Counted from the stretch's first letter, positions 1 to 6,378 are shown. The stretch is DNA of 10,426 bases from Spirochaetota bacterium (GCA_029548715.1 JAKPMW010000394.1:1-10426); one strand, 5' to 3'. Translations and numbers: made by a program. Notes: generated from the sequence alone by a model not told the origin.

Positions 1-60
1 GCGTCCAGCCAGACAGTCCTGAGCGTTCATGTTTGACGTTCGTTTGTTTCCCTGCCGGGA

Positions 61-90
61 TTGACAGGCCATGCCCCGGCGGGATAGACT
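61..90 (+). promoter_or_regulatory. Putative sigma70-type promoter of glgA
   Basis: A perfect -35 hexamer TTGACA (61-66) is followed after 18 bp by TAGACT (85-90), which matches the TATAAT consensus at four of six positions. Transcription would start near 97. That lies downstream of the first ATG of the glgA frame (71) and 20-odd nt before the ATG at 119, so this promoter supports the later start. Seen by inspection only; no expression evidence. Confidence 0.55.
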
Positions 91-118
91 GGGGTATCAG
101 CAGGAAGCAGGTGGTCCC

Positions 119-1801
119 ATGGCAACGCGCAGGCAGACAGGCCAAAATGGCATCGTGCAGGGAGCAATCCTTTTTGTGGCGGCCGAGTGCCGGGGGATGG
201 CCAAGATCGGTGGACTGGGCGATGTCGTGCGCGATCTTGCTGCAACCTACCGGATGATGGGACAGGATGTATCCGTGATCATGCCCCTGTACGGAATTCT
301 TGAGTGCCAGGCCGAGCAGATGGCAGAGTATGCTGTTTCATTTGCGGGGAAGTCCTGGAATACGGGCCTGCTCAAAACCACACTTCCGGATGGTGTTCCG
401 GTCTGGCTCGTCTCGCAGCCCGACTGGTTTGACGGGACCTACCGCACGGTCTATGTTGACAGCAGCCGGCTTGGACACGGTCCGTTTGAGGATGATGCCA
501 CGCGGTTTGCCTTTTTTTCCGCAGCAGTGGCCGAAATTGTCAAATCAAATGAAGGATTTTCATCTGTCCGTGTCTTGCATTGTCATGACTGGCATACCGG
601 ACCGCTTTTGACCCTGCTTGCGCACGAAAAGCGGTACACCGAACTGCGAAGCAGGCTGAAAACGGTGTTTACCATTCACAATCTTGATTACCAGGGATCA
701 CGCCCCTGGCAGGGGATGGAAGGTGGCCGCCCGGGGAGTTTTGGAAGCTGGTTTCCCGCTCTCTGTGGGAGCCTGCTCAACAGTGGCAAGGCCGAACTGT
801 ATGCAGATCCCAATAATCCGTCTTGCTATGACCCGATGCGGGCCGCAATTCGCCTTGCAGATATGGTGACCACCGTCTCCCCGACCTATGCCCGGGAAAT
901 CACCATGCCGGACGAGCCCGAGAGCAATTTTGTCGGTGGACGGGGGCTCGAATCCGACCTGGGGACCCTGGCGGCCGCCGGACGTCTGCCGGGGATTCTC
1001 AACGGGATCGATTACAGCCAGCACGATCCGAAGCAGCTTGAGGTCCCCTATGATGCGGACATGGACGGGTGGCGGCAAAAGCGCATCCTTGGCAGGGAGC
1101 GCTTTGTTGACGGGATACCTGGCTGGGTCCGTGCCCTCGCCGAAAAGCACGGACCGCGGTTTGCCAATCGCGAACGCATTCTCGATGCCGTGGCGCATTT
1201 TGAGCCCCTTCTCTGGAAAAACCGGGCCCTCTTTGTTGCGGTTACCCGCACGGTTGCCCAAAAATTCGGAATCCTGTTTAGCGGCATGAAGGATGGCCGG
1301 ACCCTGCTTGAGCATATTCTTGACCGGCCCCTGGCCCTGATTGTACTTGGGACCGGCGAACTGGACGGCTGGCTTGATTCGCTGATGCAGCGGCCAAATG
1401 CGCTCTTTCTCAATCTCTTTGATGCGGCTGCGGCGACCAGACTGTACGGGGCCGGAGATGTGTTTTTGATGCCATCCGATTTTGAGCCGTGCGGAATCAG
1501 CCAGTTGATCAGCATGCGCTACGGGTGCCTGCCCCTTGTGCATGATATCGGCGGGTTGCACGATACGGTTGCCCATGGCGAGACCGGCTTTATCTACGGG
1601 GGCGGGAGCCTGCATGCCCAGCAAAAAACCCTGCTCTCTCTTGTGGATGATGTGATCTGGTTGCGCGAAAACCGTTCAGGACGCTGGGCAGAGATGCAGG
1701 AAAAGGCGATGCGCACCCGGTTTGCCTGGCCGACCCAGGCCGAACGCTACCTCCAGCTCTATGCGTCCATCACGAAGCAGGGAGCAGATCCGTCAGCCTG
1801 A
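119..1801 (+). CDS. glgA: Glycogen/starch synthase, GT5 family (GlgA)
   Basis: GT5 glycogen synthase, which transfers glucose from ADP-glucose (in some lineages UDP-glucose) to the growing alpha-1,4-glucan in the cytoplasm. The 560-residue product shows the family landmarks in order: KIGGLGDVV nucleotide-sugar loop (K29), HCHDWHTG (155-161), TVFTIHN (182-188), VTTVSPTYA (250-258), GILNGID (292-298), a basic pair in TRTVAQK (R377, K382), GTGE (411-414), and the catalytic-loop signature FEPCGISQL (E456, C458) followed by GGLHDTV. It is about 80 residues longer than E. coli GlgA. The segment between NGID and the R/K pair (about 299-376) is longer and diverged. The ATG at 119 is chosen because AGGAAG (102-107) lies 11 nt upstream and a promoter sits at 61-90; the frame could also open at ATG 71 (576 residues). 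The last 43 nt overlap the convergent bpt gene. No other glycogen gene is in view. Confidence 0.9.
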   Translation: MATRRQTGQNGIVQGAILFVAAECRGMAKIGGLGDVVRDLAATYRMMGQDVSVIMPLYGILECQAEQMAEYAVSFAGKSWNTGLLKTTLPDGVPVWLVSQPDWFDGTYRTVYVDSSRLGHGPFEDDATRFAFFSAAVAEIVKSNEGFSSVRVLHCHDWHTGPLLTLLAHEKRYTELRSRLKTVFTIHNLDYQGSRPWQGMEGGRPGSFGSWFPALCGSLLNSGKAELYADPNNPSCYDPMRAAIRLADMVTTVSPTYAREITMPDEPESNFVGGRGLESDLGTLAAAGRLPGILNGIDYSQHDPKQLEVPYDADMDGWRQKRILGRERFVDGIPGWVRALAEKHGPRFANRERILDAVAHFEPLLWKNRALFVAVTRTVAQKFGILFSGMKDGRTLLEHILDRPLALIVLGTGELDGWLDSLMQRPNALFLNLFDAAAATRLYGAGDVFLMPSDFEPCGISQLISMRYGCLPLVHDIGGLHDTVAHGETGFIYGGGSLHAQQKTLLSLVDDVIWLRENRSGRWAEMQEKAMRTRFAWPTQAERYLQLYASITKQGADPSA

Positions 1802-2535
1802 AGCGGGCTCCAGCGATTGCTTGCAAAATCAAGAATCTCGCCGGGACGCAGGGCCGCCTTGTACCCCATCGAACTGTGTCCCCTGATCCAGTATCCGAGG
1901 TGGTAGTACTCTCGCCCGCTTTCCCGGGCGAAGAGGGCCTCGCGCAGCATTGAGAGTGTTCCCGGCGAAGAGGCAGCACAGGCCGGATCCCAGGAAAAGT
2001 AGATCGAGGAGAGGTTTCGTCGTCCGGCGTCAAGCCAGCCGCAACCGATCAGGCGATTGTCGGGCAGAAAGAGGCCGTGAACCAGCAGGGGGGCCGGGCT
2101 GGAAACAAAGCTGGCATGAAAGGTCTCGGGTGCAAGAGGCCCCTGACCATAGCGGGTGCGGGAAAAGGCATTGTGGATCTCCAGCGCTTCGAAAAAATAC
2201 TGCTCGACAAAATCGCGAGGGGCAAAAAACCGTGACTGGATATGAGCTGACTTGCGGACAAGCCTTCGTTGCGAATGCGAGAGCGAGAGGTGCATGACGG
2301 GGATCCTGAGGGGCAGGCAGAGGCTGCATCCGGGGCAGTCATTGCGGAAGTATTGCTGCCCAAAGTGGCGCCAGCCCGAATCAAGCAGGCGGTCGCAGTC
2401 ATCCGGGTCAAGCGGAGCCTTTCTGCTGAAAACGGAGGGCGCAGATGGCATGGGCTGTCCGGGGAAGTATGGGCAGGGCGTGACGGGAAAACGGATCGGA
2501 GCGTGACCGCCCTGGTCCGGCGCAATCTCTTCCAT
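1759..2535 (-). CDS. bpt: Aspartate/glutamate leucyltransferase-like protein (Bpt/ATE family)
   Basis: Member of the arginyl/leucyl-tRNA-protein transferase family, which attaches an amino acid from aminoacyl-tRNA to the N-terminus of proteins starting with acidic residues and so marks them for ClpS/ClpAP degradation (bacterial N-end rule). The 258-residue product has the N-terminal ATE domain: CPYFPG (21-26), GWRHFGQQYFR (54-64), the cysteine cluster CPGCSLC (C67, C70, C73) and LPLRIPV (74-80). The C-terminal ATE (GNAT-like) domain carries SSIYFSWDP (176-184), GTLSML (192-197), LGYWIRG (213-219), MGYKAALRPGEIL (223-235). Length fits bacterial Bpt. The start is supported by the conserved CPYFPG close to the N-terminus, but no good Shine-Dalgarno is visible; translation may be coupled to the upstream gene, whose stop is 11 nt away. 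Whether it transfers Leu or Arg cannot be decided from sequence alone. Confidence 0.85.
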   Translation of the reverse strand: MEEIAPDQGGHAPIRFPVTPCPYFPGQPMPSAPSVFSRKAPLDPDDCDRLLDSGWRHFGQQYFRNDCPGCSLCLPLRIPVMHLSLSHSQRRLVRKSAHIQSRFFAPRDFVEQYFFEALEIHNAFSRTRYGQGPLAPETFHASFVSSPAPLLVHGLFLPDNRLIGCGWLDAGRRNLSSIYFSWDPACAASSPGTLSMLREALFARESGREYYHLGYWIRGHSSMGYKAALRPGEILDFASNRWSPLQADGSAPCFVMDA

Positions 2536-2546
2536 CAGGGCACTGG

Positions 2547-2807
2547 TTATTCGGTTATGGAAAGAGTGACCAGGCGGGTGGTGACGCCGGGGAGTGCGGC
2601 CAGCTCTTCGTTAAGGGCGACATGGTCTCCTGCGGCCCCTGTCAGCTCAAGCACAATCAGCCCGCTGTTTGAGCAGGCATCACCTCCGGTTTCGTGCAGT
2701 CCGAGGCGGGTCCGGATGGTGCAGCCGTTTTCGGTCAGGATGCGCTGGACCTGGGATGCATGCTCGGTCCGCTGGGAGACAAGGACAAGAAGGATTGTGC
2801 GTTCCAT
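2547..2807 (-). CDS. Small ACT-like regulator, TM1266 (iron-only hydrogenase system regulator)-like
   Basis: An 86-residue protein with the layout of the TM1266-type family (ACT/NikR-C-like fold): an initial beta strand TILLVLVSQR, a helix containing SQVQRILTENG, a strand with TRLGL, a second strand GLIVLELTG, a helix NEELAALPG and a final strand VTTRLVTLS. Proteins of this type are found in anaerobes, often near [FeFe]-hydrogenase maturation genes, and are thought to bind a small ligand; no hydrogenase gene is visible here. The ATG at 2807 is preceded by TGGAG with a 9-nt spacer and by a promoter at 2839-2867. A longer frame from TTG 2867 would begin inside that promoter's -35 box and is rejected. 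First gene of a two-gene operon with bpt. Family assignment is by pattern only. Confidence 0.6.
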   Translation of the reverse strand: MERTILLVLVSQRTEHASQVQRILTENGCTIRTRLGLHETGGDACSNSGLIVLELTGAAGDHVALNEELAALPGVTTRLVTLSITE

Positions 2808-2838
2808 GATGGCGGGCTCCAGTTGCGGGGATGATTTG

Positions 2839-2867
2839 AGTATCCTGCCCCGCAGTGGTTTCGTCAA
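2839..2867 (-). promoter_or_regulatory. Putative sigma70-type promoter for the TM1266-like/bpt operon
   Basis: On the minus strand TTGACG (2867-2862) is followed after exactly 17 bp by GATACT (2844-2839), giving five of six and four of six consensus matches. The predicted start near 2832 leaves a leader of about 25 nt carrying the TGGAG ribosome binding site before ATG 2807. Confidence 0.55.
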
Positions 2868-2911
2868 GTCCCGATCCTGTTTTGTGTCAACGATCCGATT
2901 ATGGAGTACTG

Positions 2912-2940
2912 CGCAGGGTATCCCGGCGAAGACCCTCGCG
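2912..2940. repeat. Intergenic hairpin between the aldolase gene and the TM1266-like promoter
   Basis: CGCAGGGT (2912-2919) pairs with ACCCT-C-GCG (2932-2940), an 8-bp stem with one bulged base and a 12-nt loop. It lies 27 nt past the stop codon of the minus-strand aldolase gene and upstream of the next promoter. No T-run follows on the minus strand, so it is at best a weak or factor-dependent terminator. Most of its loop belongs to a 16-mer that recurs at 9320-9335. Confidence 0.4.
2920..2935 (-). repeat. 16-bp sequence shared with 9320-9335 (copy 1)
   Basis: The minus strand here reads GGGTCTTCGCCGGGAT, identical over 16 bases to the plus strand at 9320-9335. Both copies are intergenic; the flanks differ. 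Confidence 0.6.
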
Positions 2941-2966
2941 GGGGAAGGATGGTCATCCGTCCCTGG

Positions 2967-3752
2967 TCAGGTTCCGGTCAGGGCCAGTCCGGTTGCGAGC
3001 GGGCAGTCTGCCTCACCGGCTGCAATCCGGTCCTCGATGGAGGCGATGCGCGAGCGGTAAAAGGACGAGCGCGAGGGAAAGTGCTTCTTGCAAAAATTGT
3101 AATATTCGCGCTCCCAGAGGAGGGCGGCCGCGATGTTGGCCGAGGCATCCCCGCTGGAGAGACTGACCATCATGTGGCGCGTATTGATGCAGTGTGCGCC
3201 AAGGCTCTCCTGCACGAGTCTGGCATTTTCGGTGTTGACCTGACCGCCGACTGATGTGCGCTTGCCGCGCAGGCGGGCGGCCGTGATGATTCCGCGGGTA
3301 ACCTTGCTGACCTCGGCATCATCCACATCCAGCCCCATCGAGCCTGAAAGGTCCGAGCGCCCGACGGTGACCTGGGCGATTGAAGCAAAGGCGGGACTGT
3401 CAAAGATGTCCTCAAGGTTTTTCCAGGCAGTGATGGTTTCAATATTGACAGCCAGCTCGGCCTGGCCTTCACGATCAAGTGTTGCCATGGTCGAGACGAA
3501 GTTTTTCAGGCTGTAGGGCGATTCGACCATGGGGGCCAGGATGCAGTCCACACCCGCAGCCAGCATGAACTCGATATCGTTGCGCGCCTCGGGGCCGCCG
3601 ATCTTGACGGTCAGGGGGATGATTCCGCTGGAGAGACTGCGCATGAGCCAGATCTCGTCAAAGGTCTGGGCCTCAACCTCGGTTCCGGCCTTGATCCCGA
3701 CGAGTCCATGGTGCTTGTGCAACCAGGCAAGCTGTTCCCGGAGTCGTTCCAT
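2967..3752 (-). CDS. HpcH/HpaI (citrate lyase beta-like) aldolase family protein
   Basis: A 261-residue TIM-barrel protein of the HpcH/HpaI aldolase superfamily, class II metal-dependent enzymes that cleave or form C-C bonds using pyruvate, acetyl-CoA or related donors. Visible family marks: LAPMVESPYSLKNF (72-85), NIET with the likely metal ligand E105 (103-106), and VGRSDLSGSMG (130-140) with the second likely metal ligand D134. The early segment GLVGIKAGTEVEAQ is also typical of a group of stand-alone 'aldolase/citrate lyase' proteins whose substrate is unknown. The ATG at 3752 is preceded by GGGAGGG with a 6-nt spacer; the ATG six codons upstream (3770) has no such site. Divergent from the J-domain gene and not obviously co-transcribed with the genes downstream, which have their own promoter. 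Substrate cannot be named. Confidence 0.8.
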   Translation of the reverse strand: MERLREQLAWLHKHHGLVGIKAGTEVEAQTFDEIWLMRSLSSGIIPLTVKIGGPEARNDIEFMLAAGVDCILAPMVESPYSLKNFVSTMATLDREGQAELAVNIETITAWKNLEDIFDSPAFASIAQVTVGRSDLSGSMGLDVDDAEVSKVTRGIITAARLRGKRTSVGGQVNTENARLVQESLGAHCINTRHMMVSLSSGDASANIAAALLWEREYYNFCKKHFPSRSSFYRSRIASIEDRIAAGEADCPLATGLALTGT

Positions 3753-3825
3753 GGTTTCCCTCCCGCGCATGGTCTGTGTTCAAAATATCGGTCTTTTTTT
3801 GCCGTGGGTTGAGCATATTACTTCA

Positions 3826-3867
3826 GGGGAGTGCCTGGGGAGCACTCTCCTGCCTGTGCGAGGGGAG
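3826..3867 (+). promoter_or_regulatory. Two alternative hairpins in the leader of the J-domain gene
   Basis: Hairpin 1: GGGGAGTGC (3826-3834) pairs with GCACTCTCC (3842-3850), nine pairs with one G-U and a 7-nt loop. Hairpin 2: the same CTCTCC (3845-3850) can instead pair with GGGGAG (3862-3867), which is the Shine-Dalgarno of the gene starting at 3874. The two structures exclude each other, so hairpin 1 would free the ribosome site and hairpin 2 would block it. No T-run follows hairpin 1. This is a structural possibility only; no known riboswitch class was recognised, and no convincing promoter is visible between 3753 and 3825. Confidence 0.35.
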
Positions 3868-3873
3868 GATGAA

Positions 3874-4179
3874 ATGGCCACGTGGGACGAGATATGCCTG
3901 GCGCGGGAGGTCCTCGGGATTGGTGAGGATGCGACCCTGTCGGAGATTCGGAGGGTGTTTCGCGAGCGGATCAAGGCCGCCCATCCGGATGCCGGAGGAA
4001 CCAGGGCCGAAAGCGCCCGGGTTTCGGCCGCCTGGAAGACCCTGCGCGAGTATTGCGAGGGCTACCGTTTTCGTTTTACCGAGGATGAAGTCCGGCGGAA
4101 TGAGTCTCCCGAAGAGCGGATGAAACGCATGTTTCGCCAGGACACCCAGTGGGGGCCCGGACAGACGCGCACTCCCTGA
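3874..4179 (+). CDS. J-domain-only protein (DnaJ-like)
   Basis: A 101-residue protein consisting mainly of a J domain at about 6-65: helix I/II with LGIGEDATLSEIRRVFRERI, the invariant HPD tripeptide (37-39) followed by AGG, and helix III with ARVSAAWKTLRE. J domains stimulate the ATPase of Hsp70 (DnaK) and deliver it to a substrate. There is no Gly/Phe linker, zinc finger or client-binding domain; the tail (66-101) is charged and polar. The ATG at 3874 has a strong AGGGGAGG five bases upstream; the frame is open further upstream to 3529, but that part is antisense to the aldolase gene and its leader. Stand-alone, divergent from the aldolase gene. It may recruit DnaK to a specific partner that the sequence does not reveal. 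Confidence 0.8.
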   Translation: MATWDEICLAREVLGIGEDATLSEIRRVFRERIKAAHPDAGGTRAESARVSAAWKTLREYCEGYRFRFTEDEVRRNESPEERMKRMFRQDTQWGPGQTRTP

Positions 4180-4203
4180 TTCCGGAGCGGAATCGGCATT
4201 TTT
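4178..4203 (+). terminator. Rho-independent terminator of the J-domain gene
   Basis: GATTCCG (4178-4184) and CGGAATC (4188-4194) form a perfect 7-bp stem with a GAG loop, followed after GGCA by TTTTT (4199-4203). The stem begins within the stop codon of the J-domain gene. Confidence 0.6.
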
Positions 4204-4219
4204 CGGCATTTTGCGAAAA
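4200..4219. terminator. Second A/T-flanked hairpin, possible bidirectional terminator
   Basis: TTTTCG (4200-4205) and CGAAAA (4214-4219) are inverted around an 8-nt spacer. Read from the minus strand it lies about 105 nt beyond the stop of the glycerol-1-phosphate dehydrogenase gene, so it could stop transcription arriving from both convergent genes. A further hairpin, GGCTCT-TCG-AGAGCC (4247-4261), has no T-run. The rest of 4204-4324 shows no gene. Confidence 0.35.
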
Positions 4220-4324
4220 GCATGATTCGCACCGTGCTGCCTTGCCGGCTCTTCGAGAGCCCCAGTGTACGGCGGAGGGTGATGATCGGGCCGCTTGGGC
4301 CAGCCTCCGGTCGCGGTTCTTCCC

Positions 4325-5371
4325 TCAGACGGCCAGCTCCTTCAGGAGGGGATCGTTTTCGAGCAGATCCCGCGCTTCTTCTCGCTTTTCCTTTTCCGAG
4401 AAGATCGTGTAATAGTTTTCCTTTATATACGGTGCTTCCTCGATAGCGCGGACAAGGTCGGCGCGGTCGAGCGGGCGGGAGCGGACGAGATCGATAAAGC
4501 CGCAGCGCTCAAGAACACGGATGATTTGCTCGACGCGCTCCCCCTGGAGGCGGGCGGCGAGGATGGTGGCCACCCCCACCTGGATTCCGTGCAGGGAGGG
4601 AGTCTTGGCCAGCTTGTCATAGGCGTGTGAGACCAGGTGTTCGCCGCCCGAGGCCGGCCGGCTTGTTCCGGCAATCTCCATCGCGACGCCACTCATCACG
4701 AGGGCGCCCGAGAGCACCCCCAAAAACCCGGTGTCCGTGATATCGTGCGTGGGGTGGTTGATCACGTTGTCCGCCGCGTTGAGCGAAACGAGTACCGAAA
4801 AGTCGTTGACGTATTCCCCCGAGTTTTTGAAGGCCAGCTTCCAGTCCCGGACAGCGGTGATATTGGACACCAGATCCCCGATTCCCGAGAGAACATAGTG
4901 GCTGGGGGCGTTTTTGATGATGGCCGTATCCACAATCACCCCGGTGGGAATGACGGTCTTGAGGCTTTTGCGCCGCCCCTGGACAAGGAGGGAGGAGACC
5001 GGTGAGGCAAAGCCGTCATTCGAGATGGATGTCGGGATCGAGATCACAGGGAGATGTGAAAGAAAGGCGATGTATTTGCAGTAGTCCACCGCCTTGCCCC
5101 CGCCGATGGCGACGATGGCCCTTGCCTTGCCCGGGATGGCAAATGTGCTTTCGAAGACCTTTTCGATCGCGTTGTCGGTGACGATCTCCTCGTGGACGAC
5201 ATTGATTTCGGAGGACTCAAGCGAGATCCGGATTGTGCGTTCAAACAGGTCGCGGATACCCTCGCCAAAAAAAAGCGCGATGGATGAGAGACCCTCGGTG
5301 CGCAGGTATTTTCCGATTTTGAAGAGCGCATCCGGCTTGATGCGCAACAATGAGGGGACCGTTATTTCCAT
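4325..5371 (-). CDS. egsA: sn-Glycerol-1-phosphate dehydrogenase (EgsA/AraM family)
   Basis: NAD(P)H-dependent, metal-containing dehydrogenase that reduces dihydroxyacetone phosphate to sn-glycerol-1-phosphate, the stereoisomer used in archaeal lipids and in a few bacterial products. The 348-residue protein shows VAIGGGKAVDY (88-97, nucleotide loop), ISIPTSISNDGFASP (110-124), SGIGDLVSNITAV (162-174), the segment MEIAGTSRPASGGEHL (231-246) and LHGIQVG (260-266). The expected metal ligands are present as D166, H245 and H261. These motifs follow archaeal EgsA closely and separate it from glycerol dehydrogenase and 3-dehydroquinate synthase. The ATG at 5371 has GGAGG seven to eight bases upstream; an upstream in-frame ATG at 5464 lacks a comparable site. 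The gene follows the HAD phosphatase gene by 109 nt on the same strand with no good promoter between, so the two are probably co-transcribed. Confidence 0.85.
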   Translation of the reverse strand: MEITVPSLLRIKPDALFKIGKYLRTEGLSSIALFFGEGIRDLFERTIRISLESSEINVVHEEIVTDNAIEKVFESTFAIPGKARAIVAIGGGKAVDYCKYIAFLSHLPVISIPTSISNDGFASPVSSLLVQGRRKSLKTVIPTGVIVDTAIIKNAPSHYVLSGIGDLVSNITAVRDWKLAFKNSGEYVNDFSVLVSLNAADNVINHPTHDITDTGFLGVLSGALVMSGVAMEIAGTSRPASGGEHLVSHAYDKLAKTPSLHGIQVGVATILAARLQGERVEQIIRVLERCGFIDLVRSRPLDRADLVRAIEEAPYIKENYYTIFSEKEKREEARDLLENDPLLKELAV

Positions 5372-5439
5372 GCTGTTTCCTCCACTGATATGGGCTTGCC
5401 TGTCTGCTGAACAGTCTCCCCTCCGGTTGTCTGCGGTTT

Positions 5440-5452
5440 GTCCGGGGCGGAC
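5440..5452. repeat. Small perfect hairpin in the HAD-egsA spacer
   Basis: GTCCG and CGGAC surround a GGG loop. The flanks carry a longer-range inverted pair, TGAACAG (5407-5413) and CTGTTCA (5454-5460), that would close a larger structure around it. There is no T-run on the minus strand, so this is not an obvious terminator; it may partly attenuate or stabilise the message between the two genes. Confidence 0.3.
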
Positions 5453-5480
5453 GCTGTTCACCATGACACTGAAAATCGGG

Positions 5481-6257
5481 TTACGGGATATCCTCGGGCC
5501 GGATCTGTCCGATGGTCTCGAAGACGTGATCGGGCCTGTAGGGGAAGGTGTCGATCATCTCCCGGGTCGTGACACCCGAGAGGACGAGGCAGGTGGTCAT
5601 CCCGGCCTCGAGTCCGCCCACAATATCGGTGTCCATCCGGTCTCCGATCATGATCGTCTCGCTGGCGTGGGCCCCAAGCTGCTTGCGTGCGATCAGCATC
5701 ATCAGGGAGTTGGGCTTTCCCACGACATAGGGCTTGCGCCCCGTGGCGAGCTCGATCGGAGCCAGCAGGCTTCCGCAGGCAGGCTCGAGTCCGTCCTCGG
5801 TCGGATCGACCACGTCCGGGTTTGTCGCGATAAAGCGCGCTCCGCCCGAGATCAGGCGCGAGGCTTTTTTGATCAGGTCAAAGCTGTAGTTTTTTGTCTT
5901 CCCGACCACGACGTAATCCGGATTTGATTCGCTTATCGAAAATCCTGCGTTGTAGAGGGCGTTGGTCAGTCCCGCGCCGCCGATGACAAACACGCTTCCG
6001 CCCGGACGCTGGCTCCTGAGGAACTCGGCAGTTGCCATGGCCGAGGTGATAAAATTGGCTTCGCTCAGGCCGCTGATGCCGAGGGTCTCAAGCTTGCGCT
6101 TCAGATCGATGGGTGTCTGTTCGGAATTGTTTGTCAGGAAGAGAAAGGGCGTTTGCCCGGCCAGCATCCGGCCGACAAATTCTGCAGCACCATCAATCAG
6201 GGTCTTTCCGCGATAGATGACCCCGTCCATATCCGAAATGACATATTTTTTTGCCAT
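5481..6257 (-). CDS. HAD superfamily class IIA phosphatase (NagD-like)
   Basis: Haloacid dehalogenase-type phosphatase, Mg-dependent, with an aspartyl-phosphate intermediate. The 258-residue product has all four motifs: I, SDMDGVIYRG (nucleophile D9, acid/base D11); II, FLFLTNNS (T42); III, VVGKPN (K181); IV, MIGDRMDTD (D206, D211). The C2-type cap between motifs II and III, with the family segment ATNPD (144-148), puts it in class IIA with NagD, PNPase-like and phosphoglycolate/glycerol-phosphate phosphatases. Length matches NagD (about 250). ATG 6257 is preceded by GGGGGCAGGG close to the start. It is upstream of egsA on the same strand, so a phosphatase acting on sn-glycerol-1-phosphate or a related small phosphate is a reasonable but unproven guess. 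It is divergent from the PilZ operon. Confidence 0.85.
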   Translation of the reverse strand: MAKKYVISDMDGVIYRGKTLIDGAAEFVGRMLAGQTPFLFLTNNSEQTPIDLKRKLETLGISGLSEANFITSAMATAEFLRSQRPGGSVFVIGGAGLTNALYNAGFSISESNPDYVVVGKTKNYSFDLIKKASRLISGGARFIATNPDVVDPTEDGLEPACGSLLAPIELATGRKPYVVGKPNSLMMLIARKQLGAHASETIMIGDRMDTDIVGGLEAGMTTCLVLSGVTTREMIDTFPYRPDHVFETIGQIRPEDIP

Positions 6258-6306
6258 ACCCTGCCCCCTGGCTCCCCTTGGATACCATCAAAAATACATC
6301 CCGCTG

Positions 6307-6335
6307 TGGACAGGTGGGGGAATTCCCTGTATACT
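6307..6335 (+). promoter_or_regulatory. Strong putative promoter of the PilZ/PAS operon
   Basis: TGGACA (6307-6312) and TATACT (6330-6335) are separated by exactly 17 bp, each with five of six consensus bases. Transcription would start near 6342, giving a leader of about 37 nt to ATG 6379. The -10 lies within a GTATAC palindrome. No equally good promoter was found on the minus strand for the divergent HAD gene. Confidence 0.65.
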
Positions 6336-6378
6336 CGCACAATGCGGGGGCGCCATCATATTATCAAGGAAGGGCAGG

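Noticed and set aside
71..118. N-terminal extension of glgA from ATG 71
   Set aside because: No ribosome site at 71, and the predicted promoter and transcription start lie downstream of it; residues 1-16 look unlike GlgA.
698..1624. 308-codon minus-strand open frame opposite glgA
   Set aside because: It lies wholly antisense to a gene with full GT5 motifs, shows no domain, and is the usual GC-rich shadow frame.
2808..2867. Upstream TTG start for the TM1266-like protein
   Set aside because: The TTG is part of the -35 box TTGACG; ATG 2807 has a proper Shine-Dalgarno and fits the family length.
2269..3060. 263-codon plus-strand open frame across bpt, the TM1266-like gene and the spacer
   Set aside because: It is antisense to two recognisable genes, its product is low-complexity Ser/Arg/Val-rich with no motif, and it crosses a minus-strand promoter.
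3529..3873. 115-codon N-terminal extension of the J-domain frame
   Set aside because: It is antisense to the aldolase gene and contains the leader hairpins; a strong Shine-Dalgarno precedes ATG 3874.
4247..4261. GGCTCT-TCG-AGAGCC hairpin as a terminator
   Set aside because: Good stem but no T-run on either strand.
5094..5927. 277-codon plus-strand open frame over egsA and the HAD gene
   Set aside because: Antisense to two genes with intact catalytic motifs; no ribosome site or domain.
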